From Actinomadura latina NBRC 106108 (lineage in GTDB: Bacteria > Actinomycetota > Actinomycetes > Streptosporangiales > Streptosporangiaceae), in assembly GCF_001552195.1 (NCBI RefSeq), contig NZ_BCQS01000041.1, forward strand, positions 1 to 64,000: 64,000 nucleotides of DNA, read 5' to 3'. A program made the translations under genes and the position numbers. Below the pieces are notes generated by a model, which worked only from the letters and a program-made list of their open reading frames with translations, was not told where the DNA came from and ran no database searches. Within the stretch, counting starts at the first letter, position 1, and every line of letters starts with the position of its first letter. This document shows positions 49,692 through 58,900 of the stretch, piece after piece.

Positions 49692-49733
49692 AATTCAGGT
49701 GGGATTGTCGTACCCGTTTGGCATGCTTGTGGG

Positions 49734-52643
49734 GTGAACGTGCGTGCGATGAGTCCCGTGCTGGTCGGCAGGGCGGCGGAGCTGCGGGAGCTGCGGGAGG
49801 CCCTGGCCGCCGCGCCCGGGGCCGTGCTCGTCGGCGGCGACGCGGGGCTCGGCAAGACACGCCTGGTCAGGGAGTTCGCCCGGACCGCCGACGCGACCGT
49901 CCTCGTCGGGGGCTGCCTGGAGCTGGGCTCCGACGGCCTGCCGTTCGCGCCGTTCACGACCGTCCTGCGCGGCCTGGTGCGCGACATCGGCATCGAGGGG
50001 GTCGCGGGGCTCGTCCCGCGCGGCGACACCGGCGGCCTCGCCCGGCTCCTGCCGGAGTTCGGGGAGCCGGAGTCGGACGCGGCCTCGGGGGAGGAGCGCG
50101 CCCGGCTGTTCGAGGTCGTCCTGACGCTGCTGGAGCGGCTGGCCGAGAAGGGCCCGGTCGTGCTGGTCATCGAGGACGCCCACTGGGCCGACCGGTCCAC
50201 CCGCGACCTGCTGGCCTTCCTGGTGCGCAACCTCGGCGCGGGCCCGGTCCTCATCGTCCTGACGTACCGGACGGACGAGCTGCACCGCACCCACCCGCTG
50301 CGGCAGCTGCTCGCCGGGCTGGAACGGCTCGACCGGGTGCGCCGGACGGAGCTCGGCAAGCTGAGCCGCGCCGGCGTGTCCGCCCTCGTCACCGAGCTGC
50401 TCGGGCAGAGCCCGCCGCCCGGCCTCGTCGAGCGGATCGAGGCCCGCAGCGAGGGCAACCCGCTGTTCATCGAGGCGCTGCTGTGCGACGACGGCGGGCT
50501 GGTGTGCGAGCTGCCCGAGTCGCTGCGCGACCTGCTGCTCGCCGGCGTGCAGCGGCTCCCGGAAGAGACGCAGGACGTCCTGCGGGACGCGAGCGGCGGC
50601 AGTACCCGCATCGAGCACGCGCTGCTCGCGGCCGTGTCCGGGCTCGACGACGCCGCGCTGACCCGCGTCCTGCGGCCCGCCGTCGCCGCGAACGTGCTCG
50701 TCGTGGACGGCGACGGCTACGCGTTCCGGCATGCGCTGATCCGCGAGGCCGTCCACGACGACCTGCTGCCGGGCGAGCACACGCGGCTCCACACCCGCTA
50801 TGCCGAGACCCTGGAGAAGGACCCCTCGCTCGTCCCCGCCGGGCGGCTGTGGGTCGAGCTGAGCTACCACTGGAAGCAGGCCCACAACAGCACGTGGGCG
50901 CTGGTCGCGTCCTGGCGTGCCGCGGGGGAGGCGCGCAAAGCGCTCGCCTACGCCGAATGCCTGGCGATGCTCGAACGCGTCCTCCAGCTGTGGGACCGCG
51001 TGCCGGACGCGGCGGAGCGCATCGGCGCCGACTACGTCAAGGTCCTCATGGGCGCGGCGACCGCCGCCGACCTGGCCGGCGAGTTCGACCGCGGCATCAA
51101 GCTCGTCACCGCCGCGCTCAAGGAGGTCGACGCCGCCGACGGGGAGCGCGACACCGAGCGCCGGGCGATGCTGCTGGAGCAGCGCGGCCGCATGCGGTAC
51201 CAGATGGCGCGCCCCGGCTTCGTCGAGGACCTGCGCGAGGCGGTGCGGGCGCTGCCCGCCGACCCGCCGTCCGTGCTGCGCGCGCGGGCCCTGTCGACGC
51301 TCGGCAACTACGTGCGCATCACCACCGACATCGCCGAGGCGCGCGCGGTGGGGCAGGAGTCCCTGTCGATCGCGCGCAGGCTCGGCGACCCCGTCGCCGA
51401 GGCCGAGGCGCTCATCACGCTGTTCTGCGCCGACACCGACTACGGGTACGACGACGACATAGCCGAGGTCGAGGCGGCCGCCGACCGCGCCGGCAACCAC
51501 CCGGTGCTGCTCCGCTACTACGTGATCAAGTCGCATTTCCTGGAGGGCGCCGGACGGCACGCCGAGGCCGCCGCCGTCGCCGCGCGCGGCAAGGAACTGG
51601 CCCGCGAGTACGGGGTGGCGCGCACCCAGGGCACGTTCCTGAGCATCAACCAGGCCGAACCGCTGGTCTCGCTCGGCCAGTGGGACGAGGCCATGGCCGT
51701 GATGAACCACGCCCTCGAGCAGGACCCGGCCATCACCACCCGGACCTCGCTGCTCGTCCTGACCGGCTGGGTGGGGCTGGCGCGCGGCGACCTGGCGACC
51801 GCGAAGGAGCGGCTCGGCATGTCCCGCGAGATCAAGAAGCTGAAGATGAAGTGGCTGAAGACGCAGGACTACTTCAGCACGCTGTGGCTGGAGGCGAACA
51901 TCGCGCTGGCCGAGGGGCGTCCCGGTGCCGCGCTGGACGCGGTGCGGCCCGTCCTCGACCACGGCGGCCTGCCGGACGACGCCCGCTACGCGTGGCCGGC
52001 GCTGATCGCGGGCGCCGAGGCGTGCGCGGAACTGGGCGACGCCGCCGCCGGCGACCTGCGGAAGATCGAGGAGCGCGCCGCCGGGCTCCGCTCCAGCGGG
52101 GCGCTCCAGCGCGCGCACTGCCTGACGTTCGCCGCCGAGCTGGCCCGCGCCCGCGGCGTCCTCGACCCGGCCGCCTGGGAGGAGGCCGCCGCCGCGTGGG
52201 AGGGGCTCGGCAACCCGTACCACCGGGCCCGCGCGCTGCTCCGGCTGGCCGAGGCGACGCTGGCGGGCGGTGACCACGACGCGGCGGCGGCCACGCTGAG
52301 CACCGCCGCCGCCCTCGCCGGCGAGCTGGGCGCCCGGCCGCTCGCCGAGCGGATCGCCGGCCTGCTGCGCCGCACCCGGGCGCCGCGCCGCAGCGACGCG
52401 TCCGCGCCGCTCGGGCTGACGCCCCGCGAGTTCGAGGTGCTGCGCCTGGTCGCCGAGGGACGCAGCAACCGCGACATCGCCGAGGCGCTGTTCATCTCGG
52501 TGAAGACGGCCAGCGTCCACGTGTCGAACATCCTCGGGAAGCTGGACGTGGCGAGCCGCGGCGAGGCCGCCGCCACCGCCCACCGGCTCGCTCTGTTCGC
52601 CACCGCGAAGGCACGGGCGGCCACTCCGACGACGCCGGTGTGA
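49734..52643 (+). CDS. LAL-type LuxR family ATP-binding regulator
   Basis: This 969-aa large ATP-binding LuxR regulator has Walker A GDAGLGKTRLV (about residues 37-47), Walker B VLVIEDAHWAD (about 141-151), an AAA/STAND-type lid and then TPR-like helical repeats (about 390-840). The C-terminal LuxR helix-turn-helix is near 900-960 (LTPREFEVLRLVAEGRSNRDIAEALFISVKTASVHVSNILGKL). Such proteins activate metabolic or secondary-metabolite genes. Targets here are unknown. GTG 49734 is used, and ATG 49749 is the alternative. Confidence 0.94.
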   Translation: MNVRAMSPVLVGRAAELRELREALAAAPGAVLVGGDAGLGKTRLVREFARTADATVLVGGCLELGSDGLPFAPFTTVLRGLVRDIGIEGVAGLVPRGDTGGLARLLPEFGEPESDAASGEERARLFEVVLTLLERLAEKGPVVLVIEDAHWADRSTRDLLAFLVRNLGAGPVLIVLTYRTDELHRTHPLRQLLAGLERLDRVRRTELGKLSRAGVSALVTELLGQSPPPGLVERIEARSEGNPLFIEALLCDDGGLVCELPESLRDLLLAGVQRLPEETQDVLRDASGGSTRIEHALLAAVSGLDDAALTRVLRPAVAANVLVVDGDGYAFRHALIREAVHDDLLPGEHTRLHTRYAETLEKDPSLVPAGRLWVELSYHWKQAHNSTWALVASWRAAGEARKALAYAECLAMLERVLQLWDRVPDAAERIGADYVKVLMGAATAADLAGEFDRGIKLVTAALKEVDAADGERDTERRAMLLEQRGRMRYQMARPGFVEDLREAVRALPADPPSVLRARALSTLGNYVRITTDIAEARAVGQESLSIARRLGDPVAEAEALITLFCADTDYGYDDDIAEVEAAADRAGNHPVLLRYYVIKSHFLEGAGRHAEAAAVAARGKELAREYGVARTQGTFLSINQAEPLVSLGQWDEAMAVMNHALEQDPAITTRTSLLVLTGWVGLARGDLATAKERLGMSREIKKLKMKWLKTQDYFSTLWLEANIALAEGRPGAALDAVRPVLDHGGLPDDARYAWPALIAGAEACAELGDAAAGDLRKIEERAAGLRSSGALQRAHCLTFAAELARARGVLDPAAWEEAAAAWEGLGNPYHRARALLRLAEATLAGGDHDAAAATLSTAAALAGELGARPLAERIAGLLRRTRAPRRSDASAPLGLTPREFEVLRLVAEGRSNRDIAEALFISVKTASVHVSNILGKLDVASRGEAAATAHRLALFATAKARAATPTTPV

Positions 52644-52849
52644 TTCGGCGGCGGGGGACCTCCCCTCCCGGATCCCCCGCCCCGAACCGTCGGACCACAC
52701 GGGAACTTCGTGGCCGGCCGTCCGGGGCGCGTCCCGCGGAAGCAGATGGTGCTTCTCCGTCCGGAGAGGCGGTCCGCGACCAGTCCGGCCACTGCCCAGT
52801 GTCGTGCTCGCGACGCCACGGAGGGGCGCGAGACATACCGTTCGCGGCC

Positions 52850-52901
52850 AAAGAAAAAAGCGACGGCGGCGGGCCGTGTTCCGTGACCCACCACCGTCGC
52901 C
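52850..52901 (-). terminator. Strand-specific intrinsic terminator of methyltransferase gene
   Basis: The 14-bp stem arms at 52860-52873 and 52887-52900 have two C-A mismatches if read on the plus strand. On the minus strand both become G-U pairs, so the stem is complete. A T6 run followed by CTTT comes next on the minus strand. The stem begins 12 nt after the stop of the gene at 52912. Confidence 0.9.
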
Positions 52902-52911
52902 TTCGCGCGGC

Positions 52912-53733
52912 TCAGCGCGGGACGCGCGCCACGCAGAACACCGTCTGCCCGAACGGGGGCCGGACGACGCGCTCGATGGTGCGGGTCAGCGGCACGACCG
53001 TCCGGTCGTAGATCTTGACGAGCTTCGGGTCGGGGTAGCCGGCGCCGCCGCGGCGGACCGCGAACCACCAGGCGATGCCGCCGAGGAAGTTGATCGGCTT
53101 CAGCACCTCGGGGACGAGCCCCGCCTCCCGGACGGACGCCTCCAGCGTCTTCGGCGTGTACCGGGTGACGTGCCCGACCTTGCGGTCGAAGTCGCCGTAG
53201 AGCTGCATGTAGCCGGGCACCCAGACGACGATGCGGCCGCCGGGCTCGGTGACGGCGGCGAGGTCGCGCAGCGCCTGCACATCGTCCTTGATGTGCTCCA
53301 GGACGTTCATCATCACGACCGTGTCGACCTTCTGCCGGATCTTGATGTCGGCCGGCAGGGCCAGGTCGATGACCTCGACGTCGTCGTTGCCGTCGTAGCG
53401 CTCGCGCAGCTCGCCGACGCAGTACGGGTCGTTGTCGCTGACGACGAGGTAGTCGAGGCGTCCGGCGAACTGCTCGGAGAAGTGCCCGAGGCCGGAGCCG
53501 ACCTCCAGCATCGACCGGCCCACGTGCGGGGCGACGGTCTCGTACTCGTACTTGCGGTAGTTGCGGGCCTCGTCCCCGCCCAGGTGGTTCTCCAGCGCGC
53601 CCTCTCCGGCGGCCGGCTGGACCACGTCCCCGCCCGGTGCGGGCCCGGCGGCCGGTGCGGCCTTCTTCGGGCCGCTGCCGAGGAGGTTGAGGAGGGTGCC
53701 TGCGATGGACTTCTTCTGACCAGGTGACTGCAT
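52912..53733 (-). CDS. Class I SAM-dependent methyltransferase
   Basis: This 273-aa methyltransferase has motif I MLEVGSGLGHFSEQF (about residue 75), post-I acid VSDNDP (about 98), motif II VVMMNVLEHIKDD (about 140) and GGRIVVWVPGY motif III (about 165). An N-terminal Ala/Gly/Pro linker of about 45 residues precedes the domain. The LEHI and YMQLYGDFD words match methyltransferases in glycan and lipid loci. The substrate is unknown. It has its own strong terminator. Confidence 0.85.
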   Translation of the reverse strand: MQSPGQKKSIAGTLLNLLGSGPKKAAPAAGPAPGGDVVQPAAGEGALENHLGGDEARNYRKYEYETVAPHVGRSMLEVGSGLGHFSEQFAGRLDYLVVSDNDPYCVGELRERYDGNDDVEVIDLALPADIKIRQKVDTVVMMNVLEHIKDDVQALRDLAAVTEPGGRIVVWVPGYMQLYGDFDRKVGHVTRYTPKTLEASVREAGLVPEVLKPINFLGGIAWWFAVRRGGAGYPDPKLVKIYDRTVVPLTRTIERVVRPPFGQTVFCVARVPR

Positions 53734-53908
53734 ACTTCCCGCTCGCTGGGTGCGTTGGCGTTCGGCTTCTCGTTCGCCGGATCGAAGACCTGGCCCGCTC
53801 GGGGCGCGTCCGATCTCAGGCGCGAAGGTCGGGTCAGTCTATCCATGCGTGCGCGCCGGACCGCCCGCGGTGACCGCGCCGGGGCCCGCTGAGCGGCGTG
53901 TCGCCTGG

Positions 53909-55843
53909 TCAGCCGAGCGTGCGGTGCACGGACTCCGCCTCGCTCGGCCCCGGCTCGGACGGCGCGATCCACGGCCCCGGGATGGACGGGTCGAGGACGC
54001 CCTCCTCCACCCAGGCGAAGTCGCCGGCGAGGACGGCCCGCGCCAGCTTCACGTCCATCGCGTCGGTGTTGCGCCACAGCCCGTCGAACAACTCCTCGAC
54101 GCGGACGCGCGACTGCCGGCAGAACGCGTCGGCCAGCAGCAGGGCCGACTTGCCGGGCGCCCCGCCGCCGAGGCTCCCCGCCGCCGAGGCGTCGGCGTGG
54201 GCGCGGACGCACACCGCGCTCATCGCGTACAGCTCGGCGCCGATGTCGACCATCCGGCCGAGGAACCCCTGCCGGCGCTCCAGGCCGCCCTGCCAGCGCC
54301 CGGCCGCGTAGAAGATCGACCGGGCGAGCTTGCGGGACGCCCGCTCGACGTACCGCAGATGCCTGGCGAGCGGCCCGAACTCGGCGTAGGAGCTCGGCCG
54401 CTGCCCGGCGCCGGTGACGAGCGTCGGCAGCCAGCGCGCGTAGAACCCGCCCGCCTTCGCCGCGGCCCGCGCCTTCTGCCCGGTGGACGCGTCCGGGTCG
54501 ATGATGTCGCCGGCCACCGACAGGTGCGCGTCGACCGCCTCCCGCGCGATCAGCAGGTGCATGATCTCGGTGGAGCCCTCGAAGATCCGGTTGATGCGCA
54601 GGTCGCGCACCACCTGCTCCACGGGGACGCCGCGCTCGCCGCGCGCCGCGAGGGACTCGGCCGTCTCGTAGCCGCGCCCGCCGCGCACCTGCATCAGCTC
54701 GTCCGCGACCCGGCACGCCATCTCCGACGACCACAGCTTCGCGAGGGCCGCCTCGATCCGGATGTCGTTGCGCTCGTCGTCGGCGAGCTGGCTGGACAGG
54801 TCGAGCATCGCCTCCATCGCGTACGCGGTCGCCGCGATGAACGCGATCTTGCGGGACACGGCCTCGTGCTCGCCGACGGGCCGGCCCCACTGCACCCGCT
54901 CCTTCGACCACTCGCGCGCGATCTTGGCGGCCCACTTGCCGCTCGCCGCGCACATCGCGGGCAGCGACAGCCGCCCGGTGTTCAGCGTGGTGAGCGCGAT
55001 CTTCAGGCCCGCGCCCTCCGCGCCGATCAGGTTCTTCCCCGGCACCCGGACGTCGTGGAACCGCGTCACGCCGTTCTCGATGCCGCGCAGCCCCATGAAC
55101 GCGTTGCGGTTCTCGACCGTGATGCCCGGCGTGCTCATGTCCACGATGAACGCCGAGATCCCGCCGCGGTGCCCGTCCGACTTCGGGACGCGCGCCATCA
55201 CGACGACGAGGTCGGCGATGACGCCGTTGGTCGTCCACAGCTTGACGCCGTTGAGGACGTAGCCGTCGCCGTCCGGGACGGCGGTGGCGCGCAGCCGGGC
55301 CGGGTCCGAGCCGACGTCGGGCTCGGTCAGCAGGAACGCGCTGACCTGCTTCGCGCAGCGCGGCAGCCACTCGTCCTTCTGCTCCCGCGTGCCGAACTGC
55401 TTGACAGGCTGCGGGACGCCGATGGACTGGTGCGCCGACAGCAGCGCGCCGAGCGCCGGCGACACCGACCCGGCGACCATCAGCGCGCGGCCGTAGTAGA
55501 GCTGGCTGAGCCCGAGACCGCCGTACTTCTCCGGGATCTTCATGCCGAGCGCGCCGAGGTCGCGCAGCCCGGTGATGACGTCGTCCGGGATGCGCGACTC
55601 GCGCTCGATGAGGGCCCCGTCCACCCGGGTCGCGCAGAACTCGGTCAGCCGGGCGAGGAACGCCTCGCCCTTGCGCCGGGGCTCGCCTTCCGGCCGCGGA
55701 TGCGGGTGGATCAGGTCGAGCCGGAAATCGCCGAGGAAGAGCTGCTTGCCGAAGCTCGGCAGCCGCCACTCGGTCTCGCGTGCCTCTTCGGCGACCTTCC
55801 GGGCCGTCCGCTCGTCGACGTGCGTCTGGGTCTGCTGGCTCAT
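53909..55843 (-). CDS. Acyl-CoA dehydrogenase, VLCAD-like (FadE)
   Basis: This 644-aa FAD enzyme makes the 2,3-double bond in acyl-CoA. The core has FLLTEPDVGSDPARLRATA (FAD/substrate), LWTTNGVIADLVVVMARV, RNAFMGLRGIENGVTRFHDVRVP and RINRIFEGSTEIMHLLIA (catalytic Glu region). At 644 aa it is much longer than the 380-aa short-chain type. The extra C-terminal domain (about 440-644) resembles the VLCAD/ACAD9 branch, suggesting long-chain substrates. It is divergent from an IclR regulator, the likely controller. Confidence 0.94.
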   Translation of the reverse strand: MSQQTQTHVDERTARKVAEEARETEWRLPSFGKQLFLGDFRLDLIHPHPRPEGEPRRKGEAFLARLTEFCATRVDGALIERESRIPDDVITGLRDLGALGMKIPEKYGGLGLSQLYYGRALMVAGSVSPALGALLSAHQSIGVPQPVKQFGTREQKDEWLPRCAKQVSAFLLTEPDVGSDPARLRATAVPDGDGYVLNGVKLWTTNGVIADLVVVMARVPKSDGHRGGISAFIVDMSTPGITVENRNAFMGLRGIENGVTRFHDVRVPGKNLIGAEGAGLKIALTTLNTGRLSLPAMCAASGKWAAKIAREWSKERVQWGRPVGEHEAVSRKIAFIAATAYAMEAMLDLSSQLADDERNDIRIEAALAKLWSSEMACRVADELMQVRGGRGYETAESLAARGERGVPVEQVVRDLRINRIFEGSTEIMHLLIAREAVDAHLSVAGDIIDPDASTGQKARAAAKAGGFYARWLPTLVTGAGQRPSSYAEFGPLARHLRYVERASRKLARSIFYAAGRWQGGLERRQGFLGRMVDIGAELYAMSAVCVRAHADASAAGSLGGGAPGKSALLLADAFCRQSRVRVEELFDGLWRNTDAMDVKLARAVLAGDFAWVEEGVLDPSIPGPWIAPSEPGPSEAESVHRTLG

Positions 55844-55853
55844 GCTGGTCGCA

Positions 55854-55876
55854 TTTCCCGTGGCCGGATCGGGAAA
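55854..55876. promoter_or_regulatory. Candidate IclR operator before fadE
   Basis: TTTCCCG (55854-55860), 9 nt, CGGGAAA (55870-55876) is a perfect 7-bp inverted repeat. It begins 11 bp upstream of the fadE start, in the divergent region shared with the IclR gene. Confidence 0.5.
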
Positions 55877-55965
55877 CCCCGCCCGCGCGGTGCCGGGAAG
55901 TGCTCCAATGGACGAACCGCCGCCGAAGCCCTGACCCGACCGGCCCGGAGGGTTCCCCGCACGTC

Positions 55966-56724
55966 ATGGGTGAGTCACGCAAACCCACTCTCATCGCCTC
56001 GGTGCAGCGAGCCCTGCACCTCATGGAGGCGGTGGCGGCGCATCCGAACGGTGCGCCCGCCAAGCAGCTCGCCCGCGAGGCGAAGCTGCCACTCGCCACC
56101 ACGTACCACCTGCTGCGCACCCTCGCGCACGAGGGCTACGCGACCCGGTTGCCGGACGGTTTCTGGGTCCTCGGCGAGCGCGTCGAGACTCTGCACGGGC
56201 AGAGCCGGACGCAGCAGCTCCTGGCCCGGCTGCGCCCCACCCTCGTCGAGCTGCGGGACGAGCTGGGCGTCGCGGCCTATTTCGGCATGCACGTGGACGA
56301 CGAGATCCGCCTCATCGACATCGCCGACGGCCCCCGCGCGCCGCGCGTCGACCTGCGGGTCGGCTTCGAGGACGCCGCGCACGCCACCGCGATGGGCAAG
56401 TGCGTGCTGAGCCAGTTCGACGAGGACCGCCGCCGCGACTACCTGTCCCGGCATCCGCTCCTCGACCTGACCCCGCACACCATCACCGAGCCGGGACGGC
56501 TGCTCCACTCCCTCGCCTCACCCGCCGCCCTCCGGTTCGACCGCGAGGAGTACGCCCTCGGCACCGGCTGCGCCGCCGTCCCCGTAACGGACGCGACGGG
56601 CTCCGTCATCGGCGCCCTCGCCATCTCCTGCCGCCCCGGCAAGCTCCCGAGGATCGAGCGGTCGGCACACCTGCTGCGCGCCACCGCCGACCGCATCCAG
56701 CGCGCCCTGACCCTGACCCCCTGA
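55966..56724 (+). CDS. IclR family transcriptional regulator
   Basis: This 252-aa protein has an N-terminal winged helix (about residues 8-70: IASVQRALHLMEAVAAHP, LPLATTYHLLRTLAHEGYATRL). The C-terminal IclR effector domain (about 85-250) has YFGMHVDDEIRLIDIADG, HATAMGKCVLSQF and YALGTGCAAVPVTDATGSVIGALAISC. It likely controls the divergent fadE in response to an acyl or aromatic metabolite. ATG 55966 has GGAGGG upstream at a somewhat long distance. Confidence 0.93.
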   Translation: MGESRKPTLIASVQRALHLMEAVAAHPNGAPAKQLAREAKLPLATTYHLLRTLAHEGYATRLPDGFWVLGERVETLHGQSRTQQLLARLRPTLVELRDELGVAAYFGMHVDDEIRLIDIADGPRAPRVDLRVGFEDAAHATAMGKCVLSQFDEDRRRDYLSRHPLLDLTPHTITEPGRLLHSLASPAALRFDREEYALGTGCAAVPVTDATGSVIGALAISCRPGKLPRIERSAHLLRATADRIQRALTLTP

Positions 56725-56740
56725 CCCTCACCGCGAGATT

Positions 56741-56789
56741 GTGCCAGCGAACACTGGCGCATTCAAGGATCCTGCTCCATAGTGCTGGC
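56741..56789 (+). promoter_or_regulatory. Inverted repeat and -10 box of propeller gene
   Basis: GCCAG (56743-56747), 6 nt, CTGGC (56754-56758) is an inverted repeat extended by one mismatch to GTGCCAG/CTGGCGC. CATAGT (56778-56783) lies 6 nt before ATG 56790 and could serve a leaderless transcript. The repeat would then sit near the -35 region, or it may terminate the iclR transcript. Confidence 0.4.
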
Positions 56790-57842
56790 ATGAGGCGTTC
56801 ATTCGTGTTGGCGGCGGCCGTGGGTGCCGCCCTGCTGGCCCTTCCCGTGACCGCGCACGCCGCCGAGGGCGACGTGCACTCCGTGTCCCTGCCCTTCTTC
56901 TGGCCGAGGGCCGAACTCGACGACGTCGCCCCGGACGGCGCGGGCGGCGTGTGGATCGGCGGGGGCCAGGGCGCCTACTGCGTGGCGTGGATCGACTACT
57001 GCGCCCTCTACAGCGCGGGCAACCCGGTCGTGCGGCGCTGGACGGGCACGTCCTGGAAGGAGTACCCGATCAACGGCTGGACGGGGAACGGGCTCATAGC
57101 GCGAGTCGTGTCCGGCGGCGGGCAGACGTGGATCGGGGGCGGCGCGTACGACTCCGGCTACCTCGACCGGCTGTTCGTGTTCGACGGCTCGGCGTTCAAG
57201 AAGGTCGACAAGCCGTCCACGTCGGCGGTCAGCATGCTCAGTACGGGACCGGGCGGAACGTGGGTCGCCCAGGCCGCCTACCCCGACGGGACCCAGCCGC
57301 GCCTGCTCAAGCGTGAGGGCTCCACCTGGACCGGCCGGGATCTGCCCGACATACGCACCATCGTCAACGATGTGCAGGGCACCAGCGCCTCCGACGTGTG
57401 GGCGGTCGGCAGCCGGCCGTCCGAGTCGGGCAGCGGCCCGTGGCGGCCGGTCGTCGCGCACTTCGACGGGACGTCCTGGACGATGGCGCCCACGCCCGCC
57501 CTCCCGTCCGACGTGACGAGCATCGGCCAGGTCCTGCCGCTCGGACCGGACGACGTCTGGGCGGTCGCGGGCTACCACCTCGCGCACTGGGACGGCGACG
57601 ACTGGACGGTGAGCCCGGCGCCGGGCCCCGTCACCGACCTCGCGGCGGACGGCTCGGGAACCCTGTGGGCGGCCACGCCGTACGGCGAGGAAGCCCGGCT
57701 CTACCGGCTGAGCGGCGGCGCCTGGCAGGCCGTCGCCGTCCCCGCCGGGACGAGGCTGACCGACATCACCGCCACCGGCTCGTCCACGATCTGGGGCGTG
57801 GGACGCGCGAACGACGCGCCGGTGGCGGTGAGCAACTTCTAG
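56790..57842 (+). CDS. Secreted beta-propeller-like protein
   Basis: This 350-aa protein has a clear signal peptide (RRSFVLAAAVGAALLALPVTAHA, cut after AHA near residue 24). Repeated blade-like motifs follow: GGVWIGGG, QTWIGGG, GTWVAQA, SDVWAVGS, DDVWAVAG, GTLWAAT and STIWGVG, each followed by a variable strand and WxGxxW-type words. These form six to seven blades of a beta-propeller. It is exported and probably binds a ligand or the cell wall. No enzyme motif is visible. Its TAG is shared as CTAG with the convergent permease gene. Confidence 0.8.
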   Translation: MRRSFVLAAAVGAALLALPVTAHAAEGDVHSVSLPFFWPRAELDDVAPDGAGGVWIGGGQGAYCVAWIDYCALYSAGNPVVRRWTGTSWKEYPINGWTGNGLIARVVSGGGQTWIGGGAYDSGYLDRLFVFDGSAFKKVDKPSTSAVSMLSTGPGGTWVAQAAYPDGTQPRLLKREGSTWTGRDLPDIRTIVNDVQGTSASDVWAVGSRPSESGSGPWRPVVAHFDGTSWTMAPTPALPSDVTSIGQVLPLGPDDVWAVAGYHLAHWDGDDWTVSPAPGPVTDLAADGSGTLWAATPYGEEARLYRLSGGAWQAVAVPAGTRLTDITATGSSTIWGVGRANDAPVAVSNF

Positions 57843-58900
57843 GAGAGGCGGCGGCGCGTCCAGGTGAAACAGAGCCCGGACAGGCCGAGGGCGAGGACGG
57901 CGAACAGCCCGGTCTCGGCCCACTGCAGCGGCCAGAACCGGCCGGCGGGCTGGTAGACCACCTGCTGCCTGAAGCCGAGCCGCGCGATCTCGGCGAAGCA
58001 CTCCTCACCGGGCCCGTCCGGGGGGCCCGGGTCCGGGGTTCCCGCCGCCGGCTCGGGCGGCGGGGCCACGGGCGGGGCACACGCTTTCGTCATCAGGGAT
58101 GCGGGCAGCCGGGCTTCGTGCCCGGACGCGTCGACCGTGTGGTTGGCGAGCGTCCATGACCCGGGTGTCGCGTCCGTCTGCACCGTCATGACCTTGGCGC
58201 CCTGGTCCAGGGTCATCTGCGACAGGTTCTCCGAGGTGATCGCCACGGTCCCGCTCTCGGGCGGGATGATGTGGGGGCGGAACCACACCGGCACCGCGAC
58301 CTGGACGCCGACGAACACGGCGAGGGTGATCGCCATGGCCGGAAGGGTGCGGTGGGTGAGGACGCCGGCCGTGACGCCGAGCACGAAGGCGAAGGCCGCG
58401 TACCCGATCGGAACGATGCCGTGCGCGACGAACGCCACGGGCTCCATCCGCGGGAACTGGGAGCCCACGGCCTTGTCCAGCGGACCGGACCACCAGTTCA
58501 CGGCGCGGACGGTGAGCCCGGCGGCGACCATCGCGGCCAGCCCGATGAGGCCGAGCTTGACGGCCAGCCAGCGGGTCCGCGTGATGCTCTGGTTCCAGAC
58601 GAGCCGGTGCGTGCCGCTCTCGAGTTCGCGGGCGATGAGCGGCGCGCCCCAGAACAGCCCGATGAGGGCGGGCAGGACCATCACGATCGCGATCAGGGCG
58701 CCGTAGTACACCTGGTGGTCGGTGAAGAACCTCCTGGTGAACTGCTCGCAGGCGCGGCCCGTGCCGCAGGACGCGAGCCCGCTGCTGTAGTCGTCGGCCA
58801 GGCCGGGCCCGGTGACGGCGAGGGCGACGCCGAGGACCGCGAGAGCGCCGAACACCACCGCGCCCTGGACGCGGAACTGCCGCAACGCCAACCAGATCAT
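57839..58900 (-). CDS. ABC-2 type transporter permease
   Basis: This 353-aa membrane protein has about six helices: near residues 13-32, 70-92, 112-133, 155-180, 185-200 and 325-345. An extracytoplasmic region of about 120 residues (PHIIPPESGTVAITSENLSQMT, Pro-rich PPEPAAGTPDPGPPDGPG) lies between the fifth and last. WNQSITRTRWLAVKLGLIG is a typical ABC-2 permease loop. It pairs with the ATPase encoded just upstream, whose stop it overlaps by 4 bp (ATGA). Export of an unknown compound is likely. Confidence 0.87.
   Translation of the reverse strand: MIWLALRQFRVQGAVVFGALAVLGVALAVTGPGLADDYSSGLASCGTGRACEQFTRRFFTDHQVYYGALIAIVMVLPALIGLFWGAPLIARELESGTHRLVWNQSITRTRWLAVKLGLIGLAAMVAAGLTVRAVNWWSGPLDKAVGSQFPRMEPVAFVAHGIVPIGYAAFAFVLGVTAGVLTHRTLPAMAITLAVFVGVQVAVPVWFRPHIIPPESGTVAITSENLSQMTLDQGAKVMTVQTDATPGSWTLANHTVDASGHEARLPASLMTKACAPPVAPPPEPAAGTPDPGPPDGPGEECFAEIARLGFRQQVVYQPAGRFWPLQWAETGLFAVLALGLSGLCFTWTRRRLS

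Noticed and set aside
49701..49733. Promoter for the LAL gene (TTGTCG and CATGCT)
   Set aside because: The spacing between the two boxes is about 11 bp, too short for a sigma-70-type promoter.
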